64,000 nt of DNA from Acinetobacter sp. ANC 4173 (GCF_004331255.1 NZ_SJOF01000002.1:186001-250000); one strand, 5' to 3'. Shown: positions 1 through 11,202, counted from the first letter of the stretch. Numbers and translations: made by a program. Notes: a model not told the origin generated them from the sequence alone.

Positions 1-2113
1 TATAGCTTGCAACGTAATAATCTTGATCAAACAGGTTATCGATATTCAGTTGCACGCGTAAATCAGGACGAAGTTGTGCATACGCCCCCACATTTACAAC
101 CGTAAAATCAGGTAAGCTCGTACCATTATCAATATAATTGGCACTGCGCTTGCCATAATAATTCACATGACCAATCAAACCTGCATCATATCCCGCAAGG
201 TTGAATTGGTAATTTGCACTCAAATTTGCCGTATGCTTCGGGATATTCTTTAATCTTGCCCCTTTTGCCTCAACCTCACTCTCAACGATAGATGCATCCG
301 TAAACGTATAATTTACATTTAAACGCAGATGATCTGTGAGCTGGTGTTGTAATTCAAATTCAACCCCGTGGCTTTGCACGCGTCCACTATCGACGTAACT
401 ATCTGTAATTCCTTCAGTTAAAAGATGTTGTTTATCGAGATCAAAATAAGTCAGTCCCAACCAACTTTTGGCTTGGAATTGATATTTTGCACCGACTTCC
501 CAACTTTTGGTTTTCTCTGGCTGATAAAGCTGATTGTCCTTGTTCAAGCCTGTATTCAGTTCAAAAGCTTTGCCCCAATTCGTATAGAAAGACAGTTTTT
601 CGGTAGGCTGATAATTGATTCCTGCACGCGGACTGAAAGGTGTAAATGCCTGTTCAGAAGATTTTCCACTACGATGGTCATCGATTTGCTGTTCTAAACG
701 ATTTGCACGTCCCCCAATCAAAACGTTCCACTGATCATTCAAGAAAATCTGATCTTGTAGATTAAAGCCCAGCATTTGCTGCGTTTCTTTGGTGTTTTTG
801 GTGGTTCGTGTTAATGGCAAAATATTCTGACCATATACAGGGTGATAAAGATTAATCTGACTCGATGCTCCCGCGGTACTACGGCGTTGTAACTGATCAA
901 TCGTATAGTGACCTGCTTCTATGTTAGTGACCAGCTCATGTCGAATGGACCCCGTATTAAATTTACCCCGCAAAATCGACTGAAAGTTTGTGGTCTCGGT
1001 TTCAAATTGACGTGAACGACGGAAACGGTTTGCGCTCTGTCCATCTGCGGTGATGGAAGAAATTTCAGTCGACGTACCCGCTCGTTCACCATGACTATAG
1101 GTGATTGCCGTGGTGTTGTTCCAATCATCATTAAATGCATGATTCACACGCAGTTGAACCATTTGATCTTGAATTTCAATATCACCGTCGCTGGGTTCGC
1201 CCAAAAATGTTTTTTTGTTCAGGTTCAATTGCCCATTAACCATTGGAATACCTCGGTCGAATACCCCTTTCGATTGAGCAAACTCGGTATCCAAATTCAA
1301 CTGGGTTTGCGCTGAAAGCTTCCAAGCCAGTTGCGGTGCAATATAATAATGTTGATTATCCACCTGATCTCGGAAGCTCTGATTATTTTCATAAGCCAAA
1401 CCCAGTCGATAAGCCACATCCTGATTTATTGCCCCTGTGGTATCCAATGCAGCACGATATTCTTCAAGGGTACTACCACTTAAACTCAGGCTGTTTGTAG
1501 ATTCCCATTCGGGCTGTTTGGTAGTGATATTCATAATCCCGCCAATTGCGCCTTGCCCATACATCGCCATCGGACCTTTTAAGAAATCAATCGCTTGGAT
1601 ATTCACCATATCTCGTGGTGTATGAATACCACTCACCGAACTTAAACCATTACGCATGTAGATGGTGCCCATATTGGGGTCTGTGCTAAAGCCTCGAAAA
1701 GAATAATTATCCCAAAAACCACCGCCATAACTGTCTTGATAAACCACACCATTGACCAATGACAAGGCATCACTGATCCGCTGAACATGATGATTTTGAA
1801 TGTCCTCATTAGAAACATGGGACTTCGTAAATGGCACTTCTAATAAGTCATGATTAAACTGGGTAATCGCCTGAGATGAGGTATGTCGTTCATCCTGCTT
1901 TTCAGCGGTTAAAGTAATGGTGGATAATTGAGTTGCTTCTGTTTTTGCTTCACCCTCTGCTGCATGACTGGTTTGAGCATTTAACCCATACATCACACCA
2001 AGCATTACACTACATAAAACTTTAAAAATTCGAGGGCTAATCTGTGCTTGGACATGTGGCGAAACCATAACGCCATTCCCTTTAAGGAACGGATTTAACT
2101 TGAATTGAGACAT
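1..2113 (-). CDS. TonB-dependent siderophore-type outer-membrane receptor (3' end cut by window edge)
   Basis: Outer-membrane beta-barrel receptor that would import a ferric siderophore or other metal chelate using TonB energy. The reading frame is open from the ATG at 2113 to the window edge, about 704 residues. The N-terminus is a long signal peptide ending near SHA-AEGE. A plug domain follows with the family motif YGGGFWDNYSFRGFSTDP, then barrel strands. The last visible residues are DYYVASY. Judged from the related receptor at 33191-35284, some 20 residues including the terminal aromatic are missing beyond the edge. An AAAGGA Shine-Dalgarno sits 6 bases before the ATG. M16 is a possible alternative start that gives a more usual signal peptide. 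A DUF2946 gene lies 78 bases upstream on the same strand and probably shares its transcript. The substrate cannot be read from the sequence. Confidence 0.9.
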   Translation of the reverse strand, partial: MSQFKLNPFLKGNGVMVSPHVQAQISPRIFKVLCSVMLGVMYGLNAQTSHAAEGEAKTEATQLSTITLTAEKQDERHTSSQAITQFNHDLLEVPFTKSHVSNEDIQNHHVQRISDALSLVNGVVYQDSYGGGFWDNYSFRGFSTDPNMGTIYMRNGLSSVSGIHTPRDMVNIQAIDFLKGPMAMYGQGAIGGIMNITTKQPEWESTNSLSLSGSTLEEYRAALDTTGAINQDVAYRLGLAYENNQSFRDQVDNQHYYIAPQLAWKLSAQTQLNLDTEFAQSKGVFDRGIPMVNGQLNLNKKTFLGEPSDGDIEIQDQMVQLRVNHAFNDDWNNTTAITYSHGERAGTSTEISSITADGQSANRFRRSRQFETETTNFQSILRGKFNTGSIRHELVTNIEAGHYTIDQLQRRSTAGASSQINLYHPVYGQNILPLTRTTKNTKETQQMLGFNLQDQIFLNDQWNVLIGGRANRLEQQIDDHRSGKSSEQAFTPFSPRAGINYQPTEKLSFYTNWGKAFELNTGLNKDNQLYQPEKTKSWEVGAKYQFQAKSWLGLTYFDLDKQHLLTEGITDSYVDSGRVQSHGVEFELQHQLTDHLRLNVNYTFTDASIVESEVEAKGARLKNIPKHTANLSANYQFNLAGYDAGLIGHVNYYGKRSANYIDNGTSLPDFTVVNVGAYAQLRPDLRVQLNIDNLFDQDYYVASY

Positions 2114-2143
2114 TTCAATTCCTTTAATGCGTAAAATTCCCTA

Positions 2144-2170
2144 AGAACTTTCCATGCTTAGAAAAGTTCT
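2144..2170 (-). terminator. Hairpin between the DUF2946 gene and the TonB receptor
   Basis: Inverted repeat with 8-base arms (AGAACTTT and AAAGTTCT) in the 78-base gap. No clear T-tract follows, so it may be an attenuating or processing hairpin inside an operon and not a full stop. Confidence 0.35.
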
Positions 2171-2191
2171 CTGACTAAAATGTTGTGAAAT

Positions 2192-2608
2192 TTAGGCAAA
2201 TAAAGGTGGGGCTCGCCCTTGAGGAGTGAGAAATAGTCGCTGTAAAACAAAAAAGACATGCTTAAATGCTTTTTGGAATGCAAGCATACGAACTTGCATA
2301 CGCGTAAAGACTTCTTGGATACCAAGATTCAAATGAGCAACCAAATGCCCATACACCGTACAGAAAATACAGTGATGATCAACAGAATGTTTGTGCTCAG
2401 AATCTGAGTGCTGCATGTTTTGCAAATCATGTACAGATTTAGAATGTGAATGATGGCCAAACTGTTGAGTTTCTTTCGTCTGAACTGCTAATTCAGCAAT
2501 AGTGATACAGACCTGAGCAATTTGGAGTTTCTCAGGTAACAGGGGCTGCAAAAAAACTGCAACATGTATCCACATCGCTATTAAAGCGAGCACGAAAGAT
2601 GCTCTCAA
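2192..2608 (-). CDS. DUF2946 family protein, His-rich with CxxC
   Basis: Small protein of 138 residues with an N-terminal hydrophobic segment (about 4-22), a His-rich stretch (51-79), a HHCIFC motif (Cys80 and Cys83) and a GRAPP motif near the C-terminus. This layout is typical of DUF2946 proteins, whose function is not established. The His and Cys residues suggest metal binding, and members often sit beside TonB receptors; both are inference here. The start appears to be TTG at 2608, because a TAG stop lies a short distance upstream in the same frame and no in-frame ATG intervenes. It precedes the TonB receptor gene by 78 bases in the same direction, so the two are probably one metal-related operon. 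Confidence 0.75.
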   Translation of the reverse strand: MRASFVLALIAMWIHVAVFLQPLLPEKLQIAQVCITIAELAVQTKETQQFGHHSHSKSVHDLQNMQHSDSEHKHSVDHHCIFCTVYGHLVAHLNLGIQEVFTRMQVRMLAFQKAFKHVFFVLQRLFLTPQGRAPPLFA

Positions 2609-2933
2609 CCCTATTCCGTCTAAAATGATGAACGCGGAAAACTAACATATACATCCTTTTAGATCAATGCACTTTTCAACCATCAAGTTCATTGAAAACG
2701 TACTTGTAGAATTTTCCCAATGTAAAATGGCTTTATAAATAACCTATCTCTAAAGGCTTGTTCAGCAATAATTGACCTTCTTATCATCCAACACGCCTCA
2801 ATCGAGGAAAACTCACCATTTCGCCTAATCCTCAACCCCAATCCAAAGCTTAGTAAGGCAGAAAGCACATGAGGAGTGTTAGGCTTCGGTATATTCATGA
2901 TTCAATCATCATGTATTTAGAACATCGGGCTGC
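2609..2933. other. Intergenic stretch between hutG and the DUF2946 gene
   Basis: This 325-base gap holds the 3' flank of the hut operon and the promoter region of the DUF2946/TonB unit. A 69-codon open frame on the minus strand (2689-2898) starts with MNIPKPNTPH. It has no ribosome binding site and no recognisable domain, so I do not call it a gene. I see no convincing operator or terminator here. Confidence 0.4.
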
Positions 2934-3854
2934 TTAATCAAATATATAATTAAAAATAATATAAGCCGCTAACTTTGCTGTTTTATGATCAATATCAAAT
3001 TGAGGATTACATTCAGCCACATCAAATACTCGAATTTTACCTGTGTTTTTAATCATCTGAATTAATGGATCAAACACAGCTAAATCAATCCCTTTGACTG
3101 CTGGCGCACTCACTCCAGGAGCAATACTTGAAGCAAAAACATCAATATCAATGGTGACATAAAGATAATCGACCTGATCGATAAACTTCTGAACTTTTTG
3201 CACAAGACTGTCAAGCCGAGCAACCTGTACATCACGATCATAAATATATTCACAATTTAATTGCTCAGCGGTTTCAAATAAAACTTTAGTATTTGAATGC
3301 TTTGCTACCCCTATACATAAATAATTAAATTGTTTTTGATGTTGTTCAGATAGTTTTGCAGCTTGCAAAAATGGTGTCCCAGAAGATGCCTGTTCTGCTT
3401 CTCTTAAATCAAAATGTGCATCAAAGTTAATAATACCAATATTCTTCTCTGGCTCGTGTGATTGCAAATACTGAAACAAGCCACTAAAGCTGCCATAAGC
3501 AACCTCATGCCCACCACCCAAAACAATCGGTTTTTCACCTTGCACGAGTGACTCAGCAACTTGGTCTGCAAGTGTTTGTTGCGCCTGTTCTAACAACCCA
3601 TTTTCGCAAATCACATCACCCCGATCGGCAATGCTCATCGGCTGATGCACAGGTAAATTGGCGAGTTGCTTACGAATCGCATTTGGTGCTTCAGCAGCTC
3701 CTATTCTACCTTTATTGCGCTTTACGCCTTCATCCGAACAAAAACCAATCAATACATACTCTGCACTTTCCGATTGATTCATAATTTGGAAAATACGTTG
3801 ATGATGAATTGCATCACCATCATGTCGCCCCGTCCATTGGAATATATTGCTCAT
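2934..3854 (-). CDS. hutG: Formimidoylglutamase HutG
   Basis: Last enzyme of the histidine pathway. It hydrolyses N-formimidoyl-L-glutamate to L-glutamate and formamide. The 306-residue protein belongs to the ureohydrolase (arginase/agmatinase) family and carries its binuclear Mn ligand motifs: GGGHE (113-117), DAHFD (145-149) and DIDVF (236-240). It is the last gene of the leftward hut cluster, 78 bases after hutI. HutG, without any HutF or second hydrolase in the cluster, shows that the four-step route is used. The ATG at 3854 fits the family N-terminus. Regulation is presumably by HutC through the upstream hut promoter. Confidence 0.93.
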   Translation of the reverse strand: MSNIFQWTGRHDGDAIHHQRIFQIMNQSESAEYVLIGFCSDEGVKRNKGRIGAAEAPNAIRKQLANLPVHQPMSIADRGDVICENGLLEQAQQTLADQVAESLVQGEKPIVLGGGHEVAYGSFSGLFQYLQSHEPEKNIGIINFDAHFDLREAEQASSGTPFLQAAKLSEQHQKQFNYLCIGVAKHSNTKVLFETAEQLNCEYIYDRDVQVARLDSLVQKVQKFIDQVDYLYVTIDIDVFASSIAPGVSAPAVKGIDLAVFDPLIQMIKNTGKIRVFDVAECNPQFDIDHKTAKLAAYIIFNYIFD

Positions 3855-3932
3855 TTACTCATCTCGATAAAATTAATAACCCGCGCCAGAAACCAACACT
3901 TAATCTTGCTCTAAAGTTCGATCAAGCTCTGC

Positions 3933-5138
3933 TTAGAATTTCAATTCCTGCGCTTGATAAATGATTCGCTTGGTTAAATCGCCACCTAACCAATAGGTAA
4001 TTTCAGATGGATGCTCAATTTCCCAAGCAATAAAGTCCGCAACTTTACCGACTGCTAAACTGCCATGTGACTGCTGTAAACCTAATGCTTTTGCTGCATG
4101 AATTGTGGCACCCGCCAGTGCTTCTTCGGGTGTTAAGCGGAAAATGGTACTGGCCATGTTCAACATTAAACGTAAAGACAAACTTGGAGATGTACCCGGA
4201 TTCAAATCCGTCGAGATTGCAATCGGGACTTGATGTTGTTTCAGCGCATCAATGAATGGATATTTCGTTTCTCTTAAGAAATAAAATGCACCCGGTAAAA
4301 GCACCGCAACTGTGCCCGATGCTGCCATGGCTTTCACATCATCTTCAGTAATATATTCCAAATGATCTGCAGACAGAGCTTGATATCGGGCTGCTAAACT
4401 CGAACCCGCTAAAGCAGATAATTGTTCCGCATGAATTTTGACTGGAATTCCTAAATTTTGAGCTGCCTTAAAGACCCGTTCAACTTGTTCAGGGCTAAAT
4501 GCCAAATATTCACAAAAGGCATCGACAGCATCGACCAAGCCTTCTTGAAAAAATTTGGGCAGCATGTCATTACAAATATGCTCGATATAAGCATCGCTTC
4601 GACCTTCATATTCAGGTGGAAGTGCATGTGCAGCTAAACAGGTGCTTTTTACTGTAATAGGCAAGTGTTGAGATATTTGACGAATCACACGTAGCATTTT
4701 TCGTTCATTTTCATAATCAAGCCCATAACCCGACTTAATTTCAATGGTGGTAACCCCATCTTGAAGCAAACTTTTTACACGCTTCAAGGCACTATTTAAG
4801 AGTTCTTTCTCGCTTGCCGCACGAGTTGCTCGAACTGTGCTTGCGATTCCACCACCCTGAGCCGCAATTTCAGCATAACTTACACCTTGCAGTCTTTTTT
4901 CAAATTCAATACTGCGATTACCCCCAAAAACACTATGGGTATGGCAATCAATAAAACTCGGTGTAACCCAAGCTTCGTTCAAATCACTGATTTCATCGTA
5001 CTGATCATGTGCTAAGTCTTGTTCTGGCCCAATCCAGCAAATATTATGCTCTAAAGTGACAATAGCGGCATTTTCGATGATGGAATATTTTCCATCCTGC
5101 ATTGTTGCAACGTGACAGTTGTGCCAAAGTTTCTTCAT
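3933..5138 (-). CDS. hutI: Imidazolonepropionase HutI
   Basis: Third step of histidine degradation: opens the imidazolone ring of 4-imidazolone-5-propionate to give N-formimidoyl-L-glutamate. The 401-residue protein is an amidohydrolase. The metal-binding HxH is seen as DCHTH (His66, His68), followed by FGGNR. Later conserved parts include KIHAEQLS, a Zn/Fe ligand region, and [10 protein letters not shown]. Length matches the family. It lies between the permease (52-base gap) and hutG (78-base gap), all on the same strand. Confidence 0.95.
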   Translation of the reverse strand: MKKLWHNCHVATMQDGKYSIIENAAIVTLEHNICWIGPEQDLAHDQYDEISDLNEAWVTPSFIDCHTHSVFGGNRSIEFEKRLQGVSYAEIAAQGGGIASTVRATRAASEKELLNSALKRVKSLLQDGVTTIEIKSGYGLDYENERKMLRVIRQISQHLPITVKSTCLAAHALPPEYEGRSDAYIEHICNDMLPKFFQEGLVDAVDAFCEYLAFSPEQVERVFKAAQNLGIPVKIHAEQLSALAGSSLAARYQALSADHLEYITEDDVKAMAASGTVAVLLPGAFYFLRETKYPFIDALKQHQVPIAISTDLNPGTSPSLSLRLMLNMASTIFRLTPEEALAGATIHAAKALGLQQSHGSLAVGKVADFIAWEIEHPSEITYWLGGDLTKRIIYQAQELKF

Positions 5139-5190
5139 GACTCATTCCTAAGATTGCTCAAATACCCATTTATATTTGAGCAATCAATAT

Positions 5191-6603
5191 TTAACGCTCT
5201 AATTTAAGATTATCGGGAAGCTCTGATTCAACTTTTACTGTATTTTGTTTCGGCTTTACCCAAATATTAAAAGCAATCCAAAGCAATGCTAACCAGCCTG
5301 CACCGACATATATGGCTGGGCGCGAGTCAGGGAAATAACCTATCATTGCCAAAATAAAGAGTAAGAAAACAATTGCGAATGCGGGTGCATACGGCCACCC
5401 AATGATTGGAAAATCAAGGGCTTTAATTTCAGCAGTAGATAACTTACGGCGCATAGCAACCTGAGAAAGTAAAATCATCAACCAGACCCAAACTGTAGCA
5501 AAAGTCGCAATTGAGGCAATGATCATGAAGATGTTTTCAGGGATGAGATAGTTCAGAACAACACCGACCAACAGTACGCCTGCCATAACAACAACCGTCA
5601 TCCATGGCACACCATTACGTGATAGTTTTTGGAATACTTTCGGTGCTTGACCATGATTAGCCATACCAAATAGCATCCGTCCTGCACCAAATACATCACT
5701 GTTAATTGCTGAGACTGCCGCGGTAATAACTACGATATTCAAAATGGTTGCAGCTGATCCGATGCCCAGATTTTCAAAAATTTGTACAAATGGGCTGCCC
5801 TGACTACCAATTTGGTTCCATGGGAAAATTGACATTAATACAAAGATAGTCAACACATAGAATAATAAAATACGAACTGGTACTGCATTAATTGCACGAG
5901 GAATGGTCTTTTTAGGATCTTGTGATTCGCCAGCGGTTAAACCAATAATTTCAATACCACCAAAAGCAAAAACCACCACAGACAAACAAGCTACTAAGCC
6001 CATGATTCCATTCGGCATGAAACCTTCATGAATCCATAAGTTCTGAATACCTGGTACAAAACTGCTATGGTCTGCATGAAAACCATAGAACATTAACCCG
6101 AAGCCACCTAAAATCATGGCTACAATGGCAGTCACCTTGACAATGGACAGCCAGAACTCCAACTCTCCAAATACTTTGACATGGATCAGGTTTATACCAC
6201 CTAAGAACATAATCAGTGAAAGAATCCAGATCCAACGCGGTACATCGGGATACCAAAAGCCCATATAAATACCAAAAGCAGTAATATCGGCCAAAGCAAC
6301 AATGATCATTTCAAATACATAGGTCCATCCCGTAGTAAAACCTGCCAATGGACCAATATATTGTGTGGCATATTCACTAAATGAGCCTGAAACGGGGTTT
6401 TTAACCGCCATCTCACCCAATGCACGCATGACAATATAAATGGCAATGCCACATACAATATATGCCAATAAAACTGATGGCCCTGCCAATTTTATGGCAG
6501 TAGCTGAACCATAAAACAATCCTGTTCCAATGGCTGAACCTAAAGCTAAAAATCGAATATGACGGGTATTAAGCCCCCGTTGAAGTGAAGCCTGTTGTGA
6601 CAT
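5191..6603 (-). CDS. hutT: Amino-acid permease of the hut cluster (probable histidine transporter)
   Basis: Inner-membrane APC-family permease with about 12 hydrophobic helices, 470 residues. The N-terminus has the family pattern [20 protein letters not shown], with the unwound GSAIGTG segment that contacts the substrate amino group. Its place between hutH and hutI implies uptake of histidine (possibly also urocanate), which is inference from context. I chose the ATG at 6603 over the in-frame TTG at 6615, because a GGAG Shine-Dalgarno is 6 bases before the ATG. It is related to ProY-type and aromatic amino-acid permeases, so specificity is uncertain. Confidence 0.85.
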   Translation of the reverse strand: MSQQASLQRGLNTRHIRFLALGSAIGTGLFYGSATAIKLAGPSVLLAYIVCGIAIYIVMRALGEMAVKNPVSGSFSEYATQYIGPLAGFTTGWTYVFEMIIVALADITAFGIYMGFWYPDVPRWIWILSLIMFLGGINLIHVKVFGELEFWLSIVKVTAIVAMILGGFGLMFYGFHADHSSFVPGIQNLWIHEGFMPNGIMGLVACLSVVVFAFGGIEIIGLTAGESQDPKKTIPRAINAVPVRILLFYVLTIFVLMSIFPWNQIGSQGSPFVQIFENLGIGSAATILNIVVITAAVSAINSDVFGAGRMLFGMANHGQAPKVFQKLSRNGVPWMTVVVMAGVLLVGVVLNYLIPENIFMIIASIATFATVWVWLMILLSQVAMRRKLSTAEIKALDFPIIGWPYAPAFAIVFLLFILAMIGYFPDSRPAIYVGAGWLALLWIAFNIWVKPKQNTVKVESELPDNLKLER

Positions 6604-6678
6604 ATTAATCTCCAATCCTTGAGGAAATTGAGTTAGTTACGACCACTCCATGTGGCCGTTTTTTTATCCATCACATAT

Positions 6679-8208
6679 TTATAAACTTGGCAATAAATTC
6701 GGAAGCAGCAATTCATTTAAACAACCGCTTGCCAGTAGTTCACTTGCCTGCTCAATATCTGGGGCAAAGAAACGATCTTCACTGTAGTAAGGCACTTGGT
6801 CGCGCAAAATTTTACGAGCTTGCTCCAATTTAGGCGAGCTTTTTAAGCCTTCACGGAAGTCTAAACCCTGACACGCGCCTAACCATTCAACCGCTAAAAT
6901 GCCACGGACGTTATCAGCCATATACCAAAGACGCTTACCCGCATTCGGAGCCATTGAAACATGGTCTTCCTGATTGGCTGAAGTTGGCAAACTATCAACA
7001 CTGGCTGGATGTGCGAGTGCTTTGTTATCACTCGCAAGCGCTGCTGCGGTCACTTGGGCAATCATGAACCCTGAATTCACACCACCATTTGCAACCAAGA
7101 ACGGTGGAAGCTGTGACATGTGGCGGTCCATCATCATTGAAATACGACGTTCTGAAAGTGAACCAATTTCTGCGATTGCCAATGCTAAATTATCTGCCGC
7201 CATTGCTACAGGTTCTGCATGGAAGTTACCACCAGAAATCACATCACCTTGTTCTGCAAAAACAAGCGGGTTATCAGATACCGCATTGGCTTCAATTTCT
7301 AAAACTTCAGCAGCCTGACGGATTTGGGTTAGACATGCACCCATCACCTGTGGTTGGCAACGTAAAGAATACGGATCTTGAACTTTGCTACAGTCTTCGT
7401 GTGAATGTGAGATTTCACTTGATTCTGTTAATAGGTCACGATAAGCCGCCGCCACATCAATTTGACCACGTTGACCACGTACTTCATGAATACGAGCATC
7501 AAACGGTGAACGTGAACCCAGCATGGCTTCAACACTTAAGCCACCACAAACTGTCGCAGCCGCAAATAAATCTTCCGCTTCAAACAAGCCACGTAAAGCA
7601 TAAGCAGTCGAAACTTGTGTACCATTTAAAAGTGCCAAACCTTCTTTCGCTGCTAAAGAAATTGGTTCTAAGCCTGCAATTTTTAAAGCTTCAACTGCGG
7701 GTAACCATTCACCTTTGTAACGCGCCTTACTTTCACCGAGTAAAATCAATGACATATGTGCAAGTGGCGCCAAGTCACCTGAAGCGCCTACTGAACCTTT
7801 AAGAGGAATATGCGGATAAACTTCAGCATTAATTAACGCCAACAACGCATCAATGACTTTACGGCGAATACCTGAGAAACCACGTGCCAAGCTATTTGCT
7901 TTCAATAGAATAATTAAACGAACCATTGCATCATCAAGTGCTTCACCTACACCTGCTGCATGCGAAAGAACTAACGAACGCTGGAGTTGTTCTAAATCTT
8001 CAGGAGCAATCTTGGTTGAAGCAAGTAAACCAAAACCTGTGTTAATGCCGTAAGCTGTACGCCCTTCATTTACAATCTGTTCTACACAAGCCACGCTTGC
8101 GTTGATTGCAGCTGAAGCACTGTCATCTAATTTAACTTTAATCGGGTTGAGGTAAGCTTGACGTAAATCAGCTAAGGTTAATTTTCCCGGTTGGATCAGT
8201 AATTCCAT
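6679..8208 (-). CDS. hutH: Histidine ammonia-lyase HutH
   Basis: First enzyme of histidine catabolism: removes ammonia from L-histidine non-oxidatively to give trans-urocanate. The 509-residue protein contains [15 protein letters not shown], whose Ala142-Ser143-Gly144 cyclises to the MIO electrophile. The active-site loop with Tyr53 ([10 protein letters not shown]) is also present. Length equals the Pseudomonas enzyme. It follows hutU after 87 bases and precedes the permease by 63 bases. All family landmarks are intact. Confidence 0.97.
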   Translation of the reverse strand: MELLIQPGKLTLADLRQAYLNPIKVKLDDSASAAINASVACVEQIVNEGRTAYGINTGFGLLASTKIAPEDLEQLQRSLVLSHAAGVGEALDDAMVRLIILLKANSLARGFSGIRRKVIDALLALINAEVYPHIPLKGSVGASGDLAPLAHMSLILLGESKARYKGEWLPAVEALKIAGLEPISLAAKEGLALLNGTQVSTAYALRGLFEAEDLFAAATVCGGLSVEAMLGSRSPFDARIHEVRGQRGQIDVAAAYRDLLTESSEISHSHEDCSKVQDPYSLRCQPQVMGACLTQIRQAAEVLEIEANAVSDNPLVFAEQGDVISGGNFHAEPVAMAADNLALAIAEIGSLSERRISMMMDRHMSQLPPFLVANGGVNSGFMIAQVTAAALASDNKALAHPASVDSLPTSANQEDHVSMAPNAGKRLWYMADNVRGILAVEWLGACQGLDFREGLKSSPKLEQARKILRDQVPYYSEDRFFAPDIEQASELLASGCLNELLLPNLLPSL

Positions 8209-8295
8209 GTTGGCTTCCTAATTTTTTGCACTATATTCTGCTGAGACAGTGCTTTTCACAATTGCAAAAAGCACCGCCAGTTCTTCCATGTATTT

Positions 8296-9972
8296 TTATT
8301 GAGTAATCATTGGCAGATTTAAGCCCTGCTCTTTGGCACAATCGATGGCAATGTCATAGCCTGCATCGGCATGGCGCATTACACCAGTCGCTGGGTCATT
8401 GGTCAGTACGCGAGCAATACGTGCCGCAGCTTCATCGGTACCATCACACACAATGACAACGCCTGAGTGTTGAGAGAAGCCCATACCTACACCGCCACCG
8501 TGGTGTAAAGACACCCATGTTGCCCCGCCTGCTGTATTTAACAAAGCATTCAGTAATGGCCAATCTGATACGGCATCTGAACCATCTTGCATTGCTTCTG
8601 TTTCACGGTTAGGACTGGATACCGAACCAGAGTCTAAATGGTCACGACCAATCACAATCGGTGCAGACAATTCACCTGTGCGAACCATTTCATTGAATGC
8701 TAGACCAAGTTTTGCACGTAAGCCTAAACCCACCCAACAAATACGCGCTGGCAAACCTTGGAAGCTAATGCGTTCACGCGCCATATCTAACCAACGGTGT
8801 AGGTGCTCATCATCTGGAATTAACTCTTTAACTTTGGCATCCGTTTTATAAATATCTTCTGGATCGCCTGAAAGTGCCACCCAGCGGAATGGGCCAATAC
8901 CACGACAGAACAATGGGCGGATATATGCAGGTACGAAACCAGGGAAATCAAAAGCGTTCTCAACGCCTTCATCTTGCGCCATTTGACGAATGTTGTTGCC
9001 ATAGTCAAATGTTGGAACACCCATTTTTTGGAAATCGAGCATCGCTTGTACGTGTTTCGCCATCGACTGTTTTGCAGCTTTGACCACAGCTTCTGGTTCT
9101 GTTTTCGCACGTTCACGGTATTCTTCCCAAGTCCAACCAATAGGTAAATAACCATTCAGTGGATCGTGTGCACTTGTTTGGTCGGTTACCATATCGGGAT
9201 GTACACCACGGCGAACCAATTCTGGTAAAATTTCAGCAGCGTTACCATGAAGTGCAATTGAAATCGCTTTACCTTCTTTGGTGTATTTCTCTATACGCGC
9301 TAAAGCATCGTCCAAATCTGTCGCTTGTTCATCCACATAACGGGTACGTAAACGGAAGTCGATACTGGCTTGTTGACATTCAATATTGAGTGAACACGCG
9401 CCCGCAAGTGTTGCCGCTAGAGGCTGAGCACCGCCCATACCACCTAAACCAGCGGTTAACACCCAACGACCAGTTAAATCACCGTTGTAGTGTTGGCGAC
9501 CTGCTTCAACGAAAGTTTCGTAAGTCCCTTGCACAATCCCTTGGCTACCAATGTAGATCCATGAACCCGCGGTCATTTGACCATACATAGCCAAACCTTT
9601 GGCATCGAGTTCATTAAAATGTTCCCAATTTGCCCAGTGTGGCACCAAGTTTGAATTGGCAATTAACACACGCGGTGCATCTTTATGGGTTTTAAACACG
9701 CCAACGGGCTTACCAGATTGCACCAAGAGTGTTTCATCTTCTTCAAGTTTTTTGAGCGTTTCTACAATTTTATCGAAGCATTCCCAGTCACGCGCTGCAC
9801 GGCCAATACCGCCATACACAACAAGTTCTTTTGGATTTTCAGCCACATCAGGGTCAAGGTTATTCATTAACATGCGCAACGGCGCTTCTGTTAACCAGCT
9901 TTTTGTATTTAAAGTTGTCCCTCTAGGTGCACGAATTTCAATGTCACGATAACGTGGATTATTTGCTTTCAC
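8296..9972 (-). CDS. hutU: Urocanate hydratase HutU (GTG start)
   Basis: Second step: hydrates urocanate to 4-imidazolone-5-propionate using tightly bound NAD+ as electrophile. The protein is 558 residues if started at the GTG at 9972, matching the family's usual length of about 557. The frame is open further upstream, to a codon at 10077. However, an AAAGGAG Shine-Dalgarno lies 7 bases before the GTG, and the upstream extension ([16 protein letters not shown]...) is unlike any family member. Conserved parts include [24 protein letters not shown] near the NAD site, the cysteine in [12 protein letters not shown], and the [11 protein letters not shown] loop. It is the promoter-proximal structural gene, with a HutC-like operator 72 bases upstream. 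Confidence 0.96.
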   Translation of the reverse strand: MKANNPRYRDIEIRAPRGTTLNTKSWLTEAPLRMLMNNLDPDVAENPKELVVYGGIGRAARDWECFDKIVETLKKLEEDETLLVQSGKPVGVFKTHKDAPRVLIANSNLVPHWANWEHFNELDAKGLAMYGQMTAGSWIYIGSQGIVQGTYETFVEAGRQHYNGDLTGRWVLTAGLGGMGGAQPLAATLAGACSLNIECQQASIDFRLRTRYVDEQATDLDDALARIEKYTKEGKAISIALHGNAAEILPELVRRGVHPDMVTDQTSAHDPLNGYLPIGWTWEEYRERAKTEPEAVVKAAKQSMAKHVQAMLDFQKMGVPTFDYGNNIRQMAQDEGVENAFDFPGFVPAYIRPLFCRGIGPFRWVALSGDPEDIYKTDAKVKELIPDDEHLHRWLDMARERISFQGLPARICWVGLGLRAKLGLAFNEMVRTGELSAPIVIGRDHLDSGSVSSPNRETEAMQDGSDAVSDWPLLNALLNTAGGATWVSLHHGGGVGMGFSQHSGVVIVCDGTDEAAARIARVLTNDPATGVMRHADAGYDIAIDCAKEQGLNLPMITQ

Positions 9973-10388
9973 AAACAGACTCCTTTCCTTTTTAAAAATA
10001 ATGTCCACAAGAATCTTCTTATGGGAAACTACATGTTCATACTTGTATATACATATATATACTATAGATTTTTTCATTAATACAATATTTTTTTTAATTT
10101 TCCATCAACCCATTAATTTAAATACAAAAAAAAATGCATAAGATGACTTATGCATTTCCGAAAAAATTTGATTTTCTAAATTTTAAGCTTAGAACTTGTA
10201 TGACTTCACGCTGTTCAACCAGCGTTTTTATTGAACACACCAGAGTTACAACGTTGTGGATGATGGTAGATGAATCTTCAAAATGAATGATTAATTTTTT
10301 TAAATTTGAACTTTTATCGGGTCTCGACAAAGCTGCGTACGGAGATATAAGCAACTTTCTATACCCGTGGTTTCGTCAATCCATTATG
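9973..10388. other. Intergenic region between hutC and hutU
   Basis: About 416 bases with no supported gene. The left part carries the hutU ribosome binding site, the HutC operator and an AT-rich promoter zone. The hutD gene found here in many hut clusters is absent. Short open frames on both strands (10148-10354 minus, 10287-10469 plus) have no ribosome binding site and no recognisable domain. Confidence 0.5.
10044..10053. promoter_or_regulatory. Candidate HutC operator upstream of hutU
   Basis: TGTATATACA, a perfect 10-base palindrome inside CTTGTATATACAT, 72 bases before the hutU GTG. It matches the TGTATATACA core known for HutC repressors of Pseudomonas and enterobacteria. Assignment to this HutC is inference. 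Confidence 0.7.
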
Positions 10389-11144
10389 TTACGGATTAAA
10401 CTTACCTTCCAAATGATATCGATTGCCTGGATAAATCAAACGCGCACTAGAAATGAGGTTTTTATTTGACCATGTTCTACGCTGAATAAATAAACAGGGT
10501 TCTGCCTTATTGATTTTGAGCCATTTACATTCTTGAGCAGATGCCAAAACCGCTTTTACAATATGCTCTCCCTCGGTCATGGGCGAATTTTGCATTAAGT
10601 ATGCATTGGGAGTTATTTGCGAAAAATCTTGTTTTAAATAATTCGGCACCAAATACGAATTGACCAATCTATCTTCAATTTGCACAGGAATATCATTTTC
10701 ATAATGAATAATAATGGAATGATAAAGGAGCTGACCTTCTTGTACCTCCATTTGCAGACTTTGCAAAGCATTCGCATGAATACTTTCTAGAACAATCACT
10801 TCAGCACGATGCTCATGCTTTCTTGCTTGGATTTCATCAGCAATATTATTGATTTGAAACAATGAAGTTTGTCCTTGTTGCTCTGCGACAAAAGAACCCA
10901 CCCCTTGAACTCGAACCAATACGCCTTCTGCCGTTAACTCCCGTAGTGCACGATTAATGGTCATACGACTACAACCCAACTGGTTGACCAATTCACTTTC
11001 AGACGGAATTTTTTGATTGGTTGACCATAACCCTTGATTAATTTTAGTGGTAATTAATTGCTTCACTCGCATATAAATCGGGATCGGACTATCTGCATCA
11101 ATAGTTAGCTCTAGGTCTTGTTTCGGCTCTTTTTTTATTGCCAT
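10389..11144 (-). CDS. hutC: Histidine-utilisation repressor HutC (GntR family)
   Basis: Transcriptional repressor, in related bacteria released by urocanate. The 251-residue protein has an N-terminal winged helix-turn-helix (about 18-85) with the GntR signature IPSESELVNQLGCSRMTINRAL. The C-terminal UTRA ligand domain begins around residue 100 and contains QIEDRLVNSYLVPNY and FIQRRTWS, as in HutC. It is placed at the head of the leftward cluster, upstream of hutU and separated from it by about 416 bases, so it probably has its own promoter. A GGTATATACA motif 59 bases upstream of its ATG suggests autoregulation. Confidence 0.92.
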   Translation of the reverse strand: MAIKKEPKQDLELTIDADSPIPIYMRVKQLITTKINQGLWSTNQKIPSESELVNQLGCSRMTINRALRELTAEGVLVRVQGVGSFVAEQQGQTSLFQINNIADEIQARKHEHRAEVIVLESIHANALQSLQMEVQEGQLLYHSIIIHYENDIPVQIEDRLVNSYLVPNYLKQDFSQITPNAYLMQNSPMTEGEHIVKAVLASAQECKWLKINKAEPCLFIQRRTWSNKNLISSARLIYPGNRYHLEGKFNP

Positions 11145-11202
11145 GTAATTACTCGATACAGATTAACTTAATTCTTCGCAGTTTACCCTGTACCCCTCAA
11201 AA

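Noticed and set aside
2689..2898. 69-codon frame beside hutG
   Set aside because: No ribosome binding site, no hydrophobic or domain pattern and no operon partner; not strong enough to call a gene.
7089..7802. 237-codon plus-strand frame inside hutH
   Set aside because: It lies wholly opposite the intact hutH gene and has the His/Leu/Gln-rich composition of an antisense shadow.
9973..10077. N-terminal extension of urocanate hydratase to an upstream start
   Set aside because: The extra 35 residues are unlike the family and would include the operator region. A strong AAAGGAG precedes the GTG at 9972, which gives the normal length.
10148..10469. Short frames in the hutC-hutU gap as a possible hutD
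   Set aside because: Neither shows HutD features, length (about 190 residues) or a ribosome binding site.
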